Below, piece after piece: positions 8,755-16,234 of a stretch of 35,407 nt of DNA. Made by a program: the position numbers and the translations under genes. The notes under the pieces are model-generated. The model ran no database searches and had not been told where the DNA came from. It saw nothing but the letters and a program-made list of their open reading frames with translations. Each line of letters begins with the position of its first letter. Within the stretch, counting starts at the first letter, position 1. This DNA comes from Bacteroidota bacterium (GTDB lineage: Bacteria; Bacteroidota; Bacteroidia; Chitinophagales; Chitinophagaceae): positions 230 through 35,636 of the forward strand of contig JAFDYD010000009.1 in the NCBI GenBank assembly GCA_018267615.1, in the 5' to 3' direction.

Positions 8755-8833
8755 TTTCGCGCAGAGTACGCAGAGAAAAGGAGTGCACAAAGAGTCTCTG
8801 CGTACTCCTTCTCTCTGCGTGCTCTGCGCGAAA
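8755..8833. repeat. Long intergenic hairpin, CGCAGAG word family
   Basis: Arms of 30 nt (8755-8784 and 8804-8833) pair at 28 of 30 positions. The arms are built from the word CGCAGAG(A/T) (TTTCGCGCAGAGTACGCAGAG, read from 8755). The 19-nt loop itself contains further pieces of the same word. It fills the convergent gap between the small plus gene (ends 8749) and the sugar isomerase-like gene (ends 8873), with CTTTTT after the right arm, so a bidirectional terminator role is plausible. Confidence 0.85.
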
Positions 8834-8872
8834 CTTTTTAGAAGAACCGTGTGTATCGGGTAGGAAAAATCT

Positions 8873-9793
8873 TTACAGATATTTTTTTATCGCTGTTGGA
8901 AAATCGGCAAGTGCAACTTCCGGCTCCGGAATTTCCGGGTGCCATAGTTTCTCCCATTCAAAACTATAATAACCGGTATACCCTTCTTTACGAAGAATTT
9001 TTACTGCGTCTCCTATCGGCGTATCGCCCGTTCCTAATAAAACATAATGTGGCACGCCGTCCACGAGTTTTGCATCTTTGATATGTGTGTGCTTAATATA
9101 TTTTTTTAACTGATCATATACCATAGCAGGAGGTTCTTTAGTGATCGTCCACATATTGACAACATCCCAGATCATTCCCGTATTCGGTCCCGCTGCATTT
9201 TGCATGATGTGCAACAGGTCATTTACATGCACTGCGTCGCCATGAGATTCCATTAGTACGGTAACCTTACTTCCTTTCGCATACTCACCCAATTCGATAA
9301 GGCCCTGTATGATGAGGTTAATGGTTGCATCGCGTTCCGCGCCGTCTGGAATTTTATTTGGGAACACTCGTATATACGGACAATTTATTTTTTGTGCGAG
9401 ATCTATGAATTTTTTTCCTCCATCGAGATTGGTTTTTCTTTTTTCAGGATCCGTATGATGTAGCTCGCAGGATGATCCCAGGTCGACAAACTGAAGTTTG
9501 TGATCGTCCATCATTTTCAATGTAGCACTGATATTTTCGGCGCTGTTGAATTCGTTGCATTTGTTCAGATCCAGTTCACCGGCAATGCCGCGAAGCTCTA
9601 GTCCCGAATATCCATGCTTCGAAGCAAAAACCACTATATCCGGGAATGCCCATTTGGGACAACCCAACGTTGAGAAAGAAAGATGAGCCTCGTTTTTTTT
9701 GAATGAAAAAGATTGATTGGCTGCCATCACTCCTGCCATCGCAAGTGATGAGTTTTGTATGAATATCCTCCTGCTTATTTTTTTCATACGCAA
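8873..9793 (-). CDS. Sugar phosphate isomerase/epimerase-like TIM barrel, Tat-exported
   Basis: 306-residue member of the AP-endonuclease-2/xylose-isomerase-like TIM-barrel family. The N-terminus (SRRIFIQNSSLAMAG, Arg8-Arg9) is a twin-arginine signal, typical of the many exported sugar isomerase-like proteins of Bacteroidota, so it should act in the periplasm. Typical metal-site segments are visible: LMESHGDAVH, IWDVVN, KHTHIKDA and, near the end, YSFEWEK. The family includes 3-keto-sugar epimerases and isomerases; the substrate here is unknown. Two ATG starts are possible (9793 and 9787). A TATTTTTG box lies at 9804-9811. Confidence 0.85.
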   Translation of the reverse strand: MRMKKISRRIFIQNSSLAMAGVMAANQSFSFKKNEAHLSFSTLGCPKWAFPDIVVFASKHGYSGLELRGIAGELDLNKCNEFNSAENISATLKMMDDHKLQFVDLGSSCELHHTDPEKRKTNLDGGKKFIDLAQKINCPYIRVFPNKIPDGAERDATINLIIQGLIELGEYAKGSKVTVLMESHGDAVHVNDLLHIMQNAAGPNTGMIWDVVNMWTITKEPPAMVYDQLKKYIKHTHIKDAKLVDGVPHYVLLGTGDTPIGDAVKILRKEGYTGYYSFEWEKLWHPEIPEPEVALADFPTAIKKYL

Positions 9794-9803
9794 TTCGTTT
9801 TTT

Positions 9804-9811
9804 CAAAAATA
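9804..9811 (-). promoter_or_regulatory. Bacteroidota -7 box for the sugar isomerase-like gene
   Basis: The minus strand reads TATTTTTG, a full match to the Bacteroidota -7 consensus TAnnTTTG, 10-17 bp before the start codon. No clear -33 TTTG is seen. Transcription would begin only a few bases before the ATG at 9793, or slightly further from the ATG at 9787. Confidence 0.4.
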
Positions 9812-9868
9812 GCAATTCCTTGGTAGTGTGTTAGTTTGATTTTTTGACAGGCGGAAGGCATTGGGGGG

Positions 9869-10078
9869 ATAAGGTGTAGGGTGTAAGGCGTAAGGTGTAA
9901 GGTGTAAGGTGTAGGGTGTAGGGTGTAAGGTATGGCAAGCTTTCAATTTATAATTTGCTAATTGTAAATGATAAAAACTTTGAATTGAAATAAGGTATGC
10001 AATACCCTACACCCTATACCTTACACCTTACACCTTACACCTTACACCTTACACCCTACACCTTATACCATATACCCT
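9869..10078. repeat. Giant hairpin of tandem GTGTARG heptamers
   Basis: The left arm (about 9869-9940) is a run of about ten 7-bp words of the form AGGTGTA, GGGTGTA or AGGCGTA. The right arm (about 10002-10078) is the reverse complement, about eleven words of TACACCT, TACACCC or TATACCT. The loop of about 61 nt also pairs at its ends (TTTCAATT with AATTGAAA). The two arms could pair in several registers. It fills the gap between the stop of the Usp gene (10114) and the start of the sugar isomerase-like gene. It shares words with the repeat at 6454-6570. Confidence 0.9.
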
Positions 10079-10113
10079 CGGCTGGTATTGAATATTCAAT
10101 CCTACCTCATAAC

Positions 10114-10920
10114 TCATTCATGAGAAACAAATAGCGAAGCTTTACTAAATTTCAAAAGCAGGTGAACGTGACTCGGATGAAAGATGCGCGCGTAAGCTTC
10201 CTTTCCATAAGCGCTGATAACAACATGAACATTCCCGGCAAATTTATTTACGCTGGCCAACAACTGCTCTTTTACATTTTGATTGAGCACTTCCTTTTCG
10301 ATATTTGAATAATGATGAGCGAGCCATTCTGCAAGATATTTTTCATTTTCTGCCTGGTCATCGCGGTTGGAGTTTACAGACACGAGTGACACCGGAATAT
10401 TTCTATTCATTGGAAAAAGATAGCTAAACATTTTAATCGCATGCATGCTTGAATAACTTCCGTCGTAGGTGAAAATTATTTTAGATAAAGGCTCACCACC
10501 GGGTCTTATCAATAAAATCGGACAATGAGCATCTACCAGCATATCCTTTAAGGAAGCGTTTAAGGAAGTGAGCAGGTAATCATTAAAATCGGTTCTTGCG
10601 TCGGCTATAACAAGATCATGATACGTGGCCTGCCCGATCAATTGCGAAAGCGTAATTTCTTTTTCATAAACCGCCACGAAAGAAATTCCTGCCGCCGCGC
10701 ATGTTTCAATCGCCCAACTCGTGATCTCGGCGATAAAAGGCATTTCTTCTGATTCTGATTTTTGTCGGCCTGAATAAATCTGCGAAAAAGGTTTCGGCTG
10801 ACTTTTTCTTTTCAAAAACAATCCAAGTATCACGCCGTCTTCTTTACCTGCAACATCTATACTTGCTGTTATCAACTCTCTTACACTGCTTATATCGGTA
10901 AAAAGTAGAAGTATTTTCAT
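10114..10920 (-). CDS. Tandem universal stress protein (UspA family)
   Basis: 268 residues from the ATG at 10920 (MKILLLFTDISS). It holds two Usp-like halves: residues 1-140, ending in HCPILLIRPG, and residues about 150-268, starting with KIIFTYDGSYSSMHAIKMF. Usp proteins are cytoplasmic dimers tied to stress or hypoxia survival. The usual ATP-binding G-2x-G-9x-G(S/T) signature is not clear in either half, so it may be a non-nucleotide-binding type. An in-frame start at 11013 would add 31 residues encoded partly by the hairpin at 10994-11075; I reject it because the extension does not look like Usp sequence and the beta-strand start of the family is at MKILLLF. Confidence 0.87.
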   Translation of the reverse strand: MKILLLFTDISSVRELITASIDVAGKEDGVILGLFLKRKSQPKPFSQIYSGRQKSESEEMPFIAEITSWAIETCAAAGISFVAVYEKEITLSQLIGQATYHDLVIADARTDFNDYLLTSLNASLKDMLVDAHCPILLIRPGGEPLSKIIFTYDGSYSSMHAIKMFSYLFPMNRNIPVSLVSVNSNRDDQAENEKYLAEWLAHHYSNIEKEVLNQNVKEQLLASVNKFAGNVHVVISAYGKEAYARIFHPSHVHLLLKFSKASLFVSHE

Positions 10921-10951
10921 AATAGCAATCAATGCTATACCAGAAGCATGC

Positions 10952-10963
10952 CAATCATGATTG
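10952..10963. promoter_or_regulatory. Perfect 12-bp palindrome upstream of the Usp gene
   Basis: CAATCATGATTG is a perfect palindrome 32-43 bp upstream of the chosen Usp start codon, where a dimeric regulator could bind. A chance occurrence cannot be excluded. Confidence 0.3.
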
Positions 10964-10993
10964 TTGAAATGAGAGGATGTTATAAAGTGAAAA

Positions 10994-11075
10994 GAATATT
11001 CAATAATCAACAATCAATGTTCAATACTCAAGTTGCAAACTTGAATATTGAACATTGATTGATTATTGAATATTT
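10994..11075. repeat. Intergenic hairpin, TTGAATATTGAACATTGATTG family
   Basis: The arms (10994-11034 and about 11038-11075) are complementary apart from a 3-nt slip and one or two mismatches. The loop is only GCA (AAGTT-GCA-AACTT). The arms are made of the words CAATAATC, AATCAATG and TTCAATA. It separates the end of the alpha/beta hydrolase gene (11107) from the start of the Usp gene; both lie on the minus strand. Confidence 0.85.
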
Positions 11076-11106
11076 ATTGACGAGTAATGTCGATCCGGAC
11101 GAAGGT

Positions 11107-12531
11107 TCATTTCACATTCTTGTCTATCCAATCTCCCACAAGATTCAGCGCCACTGGAGAAATGGTTTCTTCCAGTTGACCATATTCGGTAACCGTGCAG
11201 GCTTTGCAAGTTTGAAAGAGATGATTGAGTTTGGGAATTTCGACGATCTCATATTTTTTATTTCCTGCTTTTTGCAATGCATATTTAATGGCAGCAAGAT
11301 TTGGTTTGGACGCAACCTGGATATCTTTCTCGCCATTCAACGCCAAAACTTTGCAATGCACCTGGCTCAAATATATCTGCGGATCAAACCGAATAAAATA
11401 CCGGAACCACGGAGTAAACATTGTGTTATTCATCGCGTCAATAAAAATTTGTTGTGTGCTGTCATTAAAAATTCCTGTTGTTGCGAGAACATGAGCAGGC
11501 GGTTCATTTTTTCTCCATTCATTTAATACCGGTTTAATTTTTTTATCGAATGAAGAAACGTCATTTGATTCATTGATGATGGTTATCATTTTTTGAAAAA
11601 ATGGTGTGAATGATTGAATCGCTTTTTCATTAATTCCAGCAGATCTATAAAGCGCAGCATTTTGATCTTCCATTAATTTGGAAATCTTTTCCCCAGGTCC
11701 GGCTAATAAAATAATAAAATCGATTTCTTTTCTTTTGACCGCGACCATCGGTGCAATCATTCCTCCTTCGGAATGCCCGATTAATCCAATTTTTTTTAGA
11801 TTTACCTCGGGACGACTCTTTAAATAATCCAGGCTATTCCCGGCATCTACAGCAAAATCGGCCGTGGTGGATTTTGAAAAATTTCCATTGCTTTTTCCAA
11901 CGCCTCGATCATCAACACGAAGTACAACCACTCCTCTCCTCGTTAGATAATCGGCGAGTACGGCAAACGGCTTATGCTCCATCAGTTCTTCGTCTCTGTT
12001 TTGCGGACCAGAACCCGTTATCAGCAATACTGCAGGGAAAGGCCCCTTCCCTTGCGGAATCGTAATCGTTGCGCCGTAATGCATCGTCCTATCGGCATTA
12101 TCATATTCGATATCCTGGCTGCTATATGGAAATGGCGGCTGCGGGTTTTGTGGCCTGTTCAAACCAGCAACCTTATCAACTTTTTTTAAATTCAAATTGA
12201 AAGACATTCCTTGTTTCCATCTCCCATTAATGGTAGCACTATCCGCGAGCAGGCCGGCATAACTTCCATTCAGACTGGGAATTTTTAGGAAGATGCTGTC
12301 GCCAATTAATCTGATATCACTGCACGGAATATTTTTTGCGCCCTGATCCGGGCTATCCATTCCGCCTAAAATATTTCCTGAAGAATCTCTTTCGAAATGA
12401 AAAATGGCGCGAATCTCGGTGCCTACTTTAATCTTCCCTTCCCATATTCCAATCAGCCTGGATTCGGTTTGAGAGGATGATGTCTTTATGGATAAACAGG
12501 AGATGAGGAAGAGTATGATTTTTTTGAGCAT
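11107..12531 (-). CDS. Secreted alpha/beta hydrolase
   Basis: 474 residues with a signal peptide (1-20). Residues about 25-118 form a beta-rich N-terminal domain (GIWEGKIKVG...INGRWKQG). The rest is an alpha/beta hydrolase of the kind that carries an acyl-hydrolase or dipeptidyl-peptidase-like core: oxyanion-side GSGPQNRD (173-180), DDRGVGKS (207-214), nucleophile elbow GHSEGG with Ser254, an Asp near the GEKDIQV segment, and His in PKLNHLF near the C-terminus. It probably hydrolyses esters or small peptides in the periplasm. It is a single minus-strand gene with repeats on both sides. Confidence 0.87.
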   Translation of the reverse strand: MLKKIILFLISCLSIKTSSSQTESRLIGIWEGKIKVGTEIRAIFHFERDSSGNILGGMDSPDQGAKNIPCSDIRLIGDSIFLKIPSLNGSYAGLLADSATINGRWKQGMSFNLNLKKVDKVAGLNRPQNPQPPFPYSSQDIEYDNADRTMHYGATITIPQGKGPFPAVLLITGSGPQNRDEELMEHKPFAVLADYLTRRGVVVLRVDDRGVGKSNGNFSKSTTADFAVDAGNSLDYLKSRPEVNLKKIGLIGHSEGGMIAPMVAVKRKEIDFIILLAGPGEKISKLMEDQNAALYRSAGINEKAIQSFTPFFQKMITIINESNDVSSFDKKIKPVLNEWRKNEPPAHVLATTGIFNDSTQQIFIDAMNNTMFTPWFRYFIRFDPQIYLSQVHCKVLALNGEKDIQVASKPNLAAIKYALQKAGNKKYEIVEIPKLNHLFQTCKACTVTEYGQLEETISPVALNLVGDWIDKNVK

Positions 12532-12634
12532 CCGAGTGAGTTATAACGTTGATTCAAGCTGCTGCAAATTACGAAACAACTTATCAACTTCTGGTGGCGG
12601 TTCATTCTAAAATCTCTTCGTCGCTGTGCGGCAA

Positions 12635-12682
12635 TTTTTTTTCACCCCATAGGCACAGTAGGCACATAGTTGCACATAGAAA
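12635..12682. repeat. One-armed copy of the CATAGGCACATAG repeat
   Basis: An AATTTTTTTTCACC tract is followed by CATAGGCACA, AGGCACATAG and GCACATAG. It matches the loop plus right arm of the hairpin at 32978-33057, including the T-tract and CACC. There is no left arm here, so this is a half element. It lies in the 184 bp gap between two minus-strand genes. Confidence 0.7.
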
Positions 12683-12715
12683 TTTCAAAATTAGTCACTA
12701 CCCAACGTGTGTCAA

Positions 12716-13678
12716 TTACTCGACTCTCACATACGTAAAATCATAATCGATTTGCCATGTCTTTGCATTATCCAAAGAAGATTCTTTGAGTTGGCGAACC
12801 TGGTTTTTCCCTTCGTTGAAAAAAGTGAATCTGCCCGTCACCGTTTCTCCTTTGTTGCCAGTTGATGTATATTCAAAACGCATGGCACTGTCGCGGTACT
12901 CTCCATTGTAAAACCGATGCACGCGATCAGGTCCGCCTTCGGAACCAACCCATATCTGCTCCCATTTATCTTTGGATGGATCATAGAAATTAATACTCTT
13001 GCCGTTATAAGAATTATTTGCTGAAGACCAATTCTCCAAAATCATACAGCCTCCCGATGCAGGTTGAATAATGCTATGTCCGGCTAGTATATGCGTTCCC
13101 GTTATATACGCATTCCATTTCCCTATCCAGAAATCAAAATCCGTTGATTTGGGCTCTGCAGTGCAGGGATAGGTTTGTACAAATACTTTTCGCCTGATTT
13201 CTTTATATTTTTCTGTTGACCGGATTGAATTGAATTCATTCAGGCTGTCCATCTCATCCGCATTTGCATAACCAGTTTGCGCAGCTATATCGAGGCTGTT
13301 AATCGCCTCGTCATATTTTTTTTCGCGCGCATACACTCTTGCAAGACGAATCATAACAACTTGTTTCAACAAGGGCGATGGATTGTGATCGAGTGAATGC
13401 AGGTAAGCTTTTTTTGCTGCATCGACTTGATTTAGGTTATAATAGCAAAAACCCATTCTGTTCCATGCAATAGCATTGGAAGATGTGTCCGACAAAATTT
13501 CTTTATATATCGACAGCGCATTTTTCCAGTCATGTTCGTAATACAATGAATCCGCAACGGCAAGTGGAGGGATTATTTTTTTTGCATTACTTATCTGCGC
13601 TCGAGATGCGTAATGAAAATGCAGAAAAAATAATATGCAAAAAAGAATGACGAAATTGAAGTGTTTCCCGTTCTTCAT
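12716..13678 (-). CDS. Secreted TPR protein with C-terminal DUF1579-like domain
   Basis: 320 residues. A signal peptide (about 1-28) is followed by two to three tetratricopeptide-like repeats (about 40-140: DWKNALSIYKEILSDTSSNA, AIAWNRMGFCYYNLNQVDAA, then KKYDEAINSL). Residues about 175-320 form a beta-rich domain starting with DFDFWIGKW and containing WEQIWV and RFTFFNEG. The same domain makes up the whole of the protein at 14950-15450 (DFWIGNW, WKQTWVDNQG, RMIFYN). The domain resembles DUF1579 or lipocalin-like proteins, which may bind small lipophilic molecules; that assignment is tentative. It is divergent from the AraC regulator at 13949. Confidence 0.8.
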   Translation of the reverse strand: MKNGKHFNFVILFCILFFLHFHYASRAQISNAKKIIPPLAVADSLYYEHDWKNALSIYKEILSDTSSNAIAWNRMGFCYYNLNQVDAAKKAYLHSLDHNPSPLLKQVVMIRLARVYAREKKYDEAINSLDIAAQTGYANADEMDSLNEFNSIRSTEKYKEIRRKVFVQTYPCTAEPKSTDFDFWIGKWNAYITGTHILAGHSIIQPASGGCMILENWSSANNSYNGKSINFYDPSKDKWEQIWVGSEGGPDRVHRFYNGEYRDSAMRFEYTSTGNKGETVTGRFTFFNEGKNQVRQLKESSLDNAKTWQIDYDFTYVRVE

Positions 13679-13779
13679 GATGAAAAGTTTTGAGACTGAT
13701 TCTGCTAAAATAATTTCTTTTGCAGCTGCGTTGTTTTCCGCAGAAAGAAAAAGGAGAAAAAGTCAATTTAATACAAGCG

Positions 13780-13858
13780 AGGAGTGAGACTAAGACTGAG
13801 ATTAAGGTTGGGGTTGAGATACGCATCTTAACCTTAATCTCAATCTCTCGCTCCCGCT
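13780..13858. repeat. Intergenic inverted repeat, GAGATTAAGGTT hexamer family
   Basis: The left arm (GAGTGAGACTAAGACTGAG, then ATTAAGGTTGGGG, about 13782-13820) and right arm (CTTAACCTTAATCTCAATC, then TCTCGCTC, about 13825-13852) pair imperfectly, with a 12-bp exact core GAGATTAAGGTT. Both arms are built from 6-bp words (GAGATT, AAGGTT, GGGGTT). It is related to the repeat at 26684-26730. It sits in the divergent space upstream of the AraC gene. Confidence 0.75.
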
Positions 13859-13918
13859 CCCACCCTCATTCCCGCTACCGTTCATCCTATCTTCTCAAAC
13901 AATCACCACATCAGTTTT

Positions 13919-13926
13919 TATATTTG
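13919..13926 (+). promoter_or_regulatory. Bacteroidota -7 box for the AraC gene
   Basis: TATATTTG is a full match to the TAnnTTTG consensus, ending 23 bp before the ATG at 13949, which gives a leader of roughly 15 nt. The expected -33 TTTG about 18-20 bp upstream is not evident, which is common in activated promoters. Confidence 0.45.
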
Positions 13927-13948
13927 ATGAAAGTAATAACCACCGGCC

Positions 13949-14893
13949 ATGCCCGAAAACAGTAAAACACCTACGGTCAAAATCATTGATGCATTTCCGC
14001 ATCCCACTGCTTATAAATACAATGAAGATCTTTGGTATCAGCAGCACAGCAATTCACTTGTGATCATCAATTGCATGGCATCGAATATCGAATATCCCGA
14101 GCACTGGACGCCGTTGTCTGTTAAATGCGCCTTTGGTGGAAAAGAATATTATCATTTTCCGAATAACTCACTTGCTGTAAGCCCTGAAAATTTTTTGATA
14201 CTCAACGAGGGAACCACCTATAGAAGTTCAATCCGATCAGAACATCCCACTGAATCTTTTTCCTTGAATTTTACAAAGCAGAATATACAGCAGGTGGTTT
14301 CCTGCCTGGGTTCCAATCACAAACAGCAACTTCATGATCCATTTCAATACAATGGAGAAGCGCCGCGATTTGTTGAGAAATTGTATTCACATGATCGTTC
14401 TGTAACGGCGCCGTTGCTCAGGATAAGAGATATGGCGAAAGAAAAAAATAAGGATACAAATCAATATATCGAGATGACTTATTCGCTGCTCGAAGGTCTT
14501 GTTCAATTGCATAAAAAAGTTGACCTGGAAATTGACAGCGTACATGCAAAACGGAGAGCGACCCGGGAAGAATTATACAAGAGATTAACGCTTGCTAAAG
14601 ACTACATGGATTGTTTTCTCGGTGAAGAAATTTCATTGGATGATCTGTCTAAAATTTGTTTTCTTAATCCATTTTACCTGCTTCGTGAATTCAGAAAGAA
14701 TTTCAACATCACACCACATCAATACTTAATGCAACAAAGACTCAGGCAGGCAGAATTATTATTATCCGATTCCGATATCAGTATTACCGAGCTTGGAAAA
14801 AAGGTTGGATTCAAAGATTTGAGTTCTTTCAGCAAATTATTCAAAAGATATTCTGGACAATCGCCGGAAAATTTCAGAAAAAATTTGCGTTGA
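13949..14893 (+). CDS. AraC-family transcriptional regulator (cytoplasmic)
   Basis: 314 residues, no membrane helices. Residues about 20-110 look like a cupin-like effector domain (YHFPNNSLAVSPENFLILNE, TESFSLNFT). Residues about 210-312 are the double helix-turn-helix: LDDLSKICFLNPFYLLREF followed by ITELGKKVGFKDLSSFSKLF and SGQSPENFRK. It is divergent from the TPR/DUF1579-like gene and precedes the second DUF1579-like gene by 56 bp, so both relatives are plausible targets. Confidence 0.88.
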   Translation: MPENSKTPTVKIIDAFPHPTAYKYNEDLWYQQHSNSLVIINCMASNIEYPEHWTPLSVKCAFGGKEYYHFPNNSLAVSPENFLILNEGTTYRSSIRSEHPTESFSLNFTKQNIQQVVSCLGSNHKQQLHDPFQYNGEAPRFVEKLYSHDRSVTAPLLRIRDMAKEKNKDTNQYIEMTYSLLEGLVQLHKKVDLEIDSVHAKRRATREELYKRLTLAKDYMDCFLGEEISLDDLSKICFLNPFYLLREFRKNFNITPHQYLMQQRLRQAELLLSDSDISITELGKKVGFKDLSSFSKLFKRYSGQSPENFRKNLR

Positions 14894-14949
14894 TCAAAAA
14901 GTCAATTTTCGCCAACACATTATATCATGAACTAATTTCCTTTGATAGT

Positions 14950-15450
14950 ATGAAAATATTTTACAGAATATCACTACTTCTTTTATTGGCGTTGCCATTT
15001 AGATTTTCCGCCGCACAATCTTCAACAATTTCCCCGGATCATCAATTTGATTTCTGGATCGGCAATTGGGACCTTACCTGGAACGACACTTCGAAAGGCT
15101 CCAATACCATTACGTTGGAAATGAATAATCGCGTAGTCTATGAGCATTTTAAAGATCCGGCAAATAATTATCTGGGATGGAGCTGGTCAGTCTATGATAC
15201 CGTTAGCAACCGATGGAAACAAACATGGGTAGATAACCAGGGCGCGTATCTTGACTTCGTTGGACAAATGCAGGATGGAAAAATGATTTTGGAAAGATCG
15301 TTTACCAATAAAAAAGGAACGTTGGTAAAGCAACGGATGATCTTCTATAATATCACTAAAAATAATTTTGACTGGAACTGGGAGAATTCAACCGATGGCG
15401 GAGTGAATTGGAAGCTGGCGTGGAAGATCAGGTACGTGAGGAGAAGTTGA
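14950..15450 (+). CDS. Secreted DUF1579-like protein, relative of the 12716-13678 C-terminal domain
   Basis: 166 residues from the ATG at 14950, with a signal peptide (MKIFYRISLLLLLALPFRFS, cleaved near AAQ). The mature protein is one beta-rich domain: FDFWIGNWDLTW, SWSVYDTVSNRWKQTWV, RMIFYNITKNNF, and a final KLAWKIRYV. The tandem W-x-Q-x-W-V and F-Y-N/F-F-N motifs match the C-terminal half of the TPR protein on the other side of the AraC gene. A TTG frame reaching back to 14890 overlaps the AraC stop, but I reject it because the signal peptide starts at the ATG. Confidence 0.8.
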   Translation: MKIFYRISLLLLLALPFRFSAAQSSTISPDHQFDFWIGNWDLTWNDTSKGSNTITLEMNNRVVYEHFKDPANNYLGWSWSVYDTVSNRWKQTWVDNQGAYLDFVGQMQDGKMILERSFTNKKGTLVKQRMIFYNITKNNFDWNWENSTDGGVNWKLAWKIRYVRRS

Positions 15451-15454
15451 TTAA

Positions 15455-15635
15455 GTTGAAGGGTTGAATAGTTGATTAGTTGATAGGTTTTGAACCATGA
15501 TTAAAGGATTGAAGGATTATCATGAAGTTCTATTAATGCTAAAGTATTGGACAACGATCACCTTATCGTTTGTAAACTTCATGGTGATCCTTCAATCCTT
15601 TAATCATGGTTCAAAATTATCAACCAATCAACCTA
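15455..15635. repeat. Long hairpin, GAACCATGATTAAAG family (copy 1), with outer GTTGATT arms
   Basis: The main arms of 42 nt (15488-15529 and 15575-15616) pair at 40 of 42 positions around a 45-nt loop that holds its own small hairpin (ACGAT/ATCGT). Outside them, GTTGATTAGTTGATA on the left and TATCAACCAATCAAC on the right extend the symmetry by about 15 bp. The outer main arm (TTGAACCATGATTAAAG) is identical to that of the hairpin at 24488-24581, but the inner arm (GATTGAAGGATT and beyond) is not. It lies in the convergent gap between 15450(+) and 15633(-). Confidence 0.9.
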
Positions 15636-16133
15636 CTTCAGCTCCCTTCGCTGCCTGTCCCAGCTCATCATTCCGGAATCATCACTGCGGCGATATTGCA
15701 CTAATTTTTTTTGCGAAAGGCGAATTGATTTTTCAATTTCTGTTAGCGGAATAATATAAACTTCTGCCGGGTGATCAGGTGTACCGCCGATACCTGCGAT
15801 AATAAATACAGGCATCAGCATTTTGTCGGCGAATTCGTGATATTGATTTCTCTGTTCAGATTTTGCCCACTCCCACGATTGGCCCTTAATCACTTCCTTC
15901 CACTTACACTCGATCGCGAAATAATCTTTTTTCCCGGCCTGCCTTGCGGAAAAAACAAGGTCGGGTTTTTGATTTGATCTTGGATAAATATCTCCTGCGC
16001 GTTTGTCACTTCGCCAGTCGATAAGACAATATTGCGAGGGAGGAAACTTGCCGACTACCCATTGTTCGAACAAATAATCTTGTTCAACCGGCTCCGAAAC
16101 ACGGGTCACGGGCTTTTGAATATATACGGCCAT
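15633..16133 (-). CDS. PD-(D/E)XK nuclease-like protein
   Basis: 166 residues from the ATG at 16133. The restriction-endonuclease-like core is readable: KPDLVFSA (Asp58) then, 16 residues later, YFAIECKWKE (Glu75, Lys77), the D-x(n)-E-x-K motif, with a possible helix glutamate at Glu23. No methylase, helicase or specificity gene is nearby, so this is a stand-alone nuclease-like protein that could act in DNA repair, as a solitary defence protein, or be a remnant. The TTG at 16169 is a possible longer start but I prefer the ATG. It is divergent from the DUF3500 gene. Confidence 0.75.
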   Translation of the reverse strand: MAVYIQKPVTRVSEPVEQDYLFEQWVVGKFPPSQYCLIDWRSDKRAGDIYPRSNQKPDLVFSARQAGKKDYFAIECKWKEVIKGQSWEWAKSEQRNQYHEFADKMLMPVFIIAGIGGTPDHPAEVYIIPLTEIEKSIRLSQKKLVQYRRSDDSGMMSWDRQRRELK

Positions 16134-16185
16134 CGTTAGCAATTTCACATTAAAACGTTCGACTGCCAATTTTCTTATATTTTCT

Positions 16186-16215
16186 TTTGCGCCTCATGGG
16201 TAATTCCTATATTTA
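16186..16215 (+). promoter_or_regulatory. Promoter of the DUF3500 gene
   Basis: TTTG at 16186-16189 (-33) is separated by 18 bp from TATATTTA at 16208-16215 (a 7/8 match to TAnnTTTG). Transcription would start near 16222, about 13 nt before the TTG start codon at 16235. This is the best two-part Bacteroidota promoter match I found in the window. Confidence 0.45.
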
Positions 16216-16234
16216 ATAAACGCATACTCATAAT

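Noticed and set aside
9869..10078. CRISPR-like array
   Set aside because: The 7-bp words are in tandem without spacers and the whole forms an inverted pair; no cas genes are present.
10921..11013. 31-residue N-terminal extension of the Usp gene
   Set aside because: It is encoded partly by the palindrome at 10994-11075 and does not match Usp sequence; the ATG at 10920 fits the fold.
14890..14949. Longer TTG start for the second DUF1579-like gene, overlapping the AraC stop
   Set aside because: The signal peptide begins at the ATG at 14950, and a preceding 20-residue stretch would block export.
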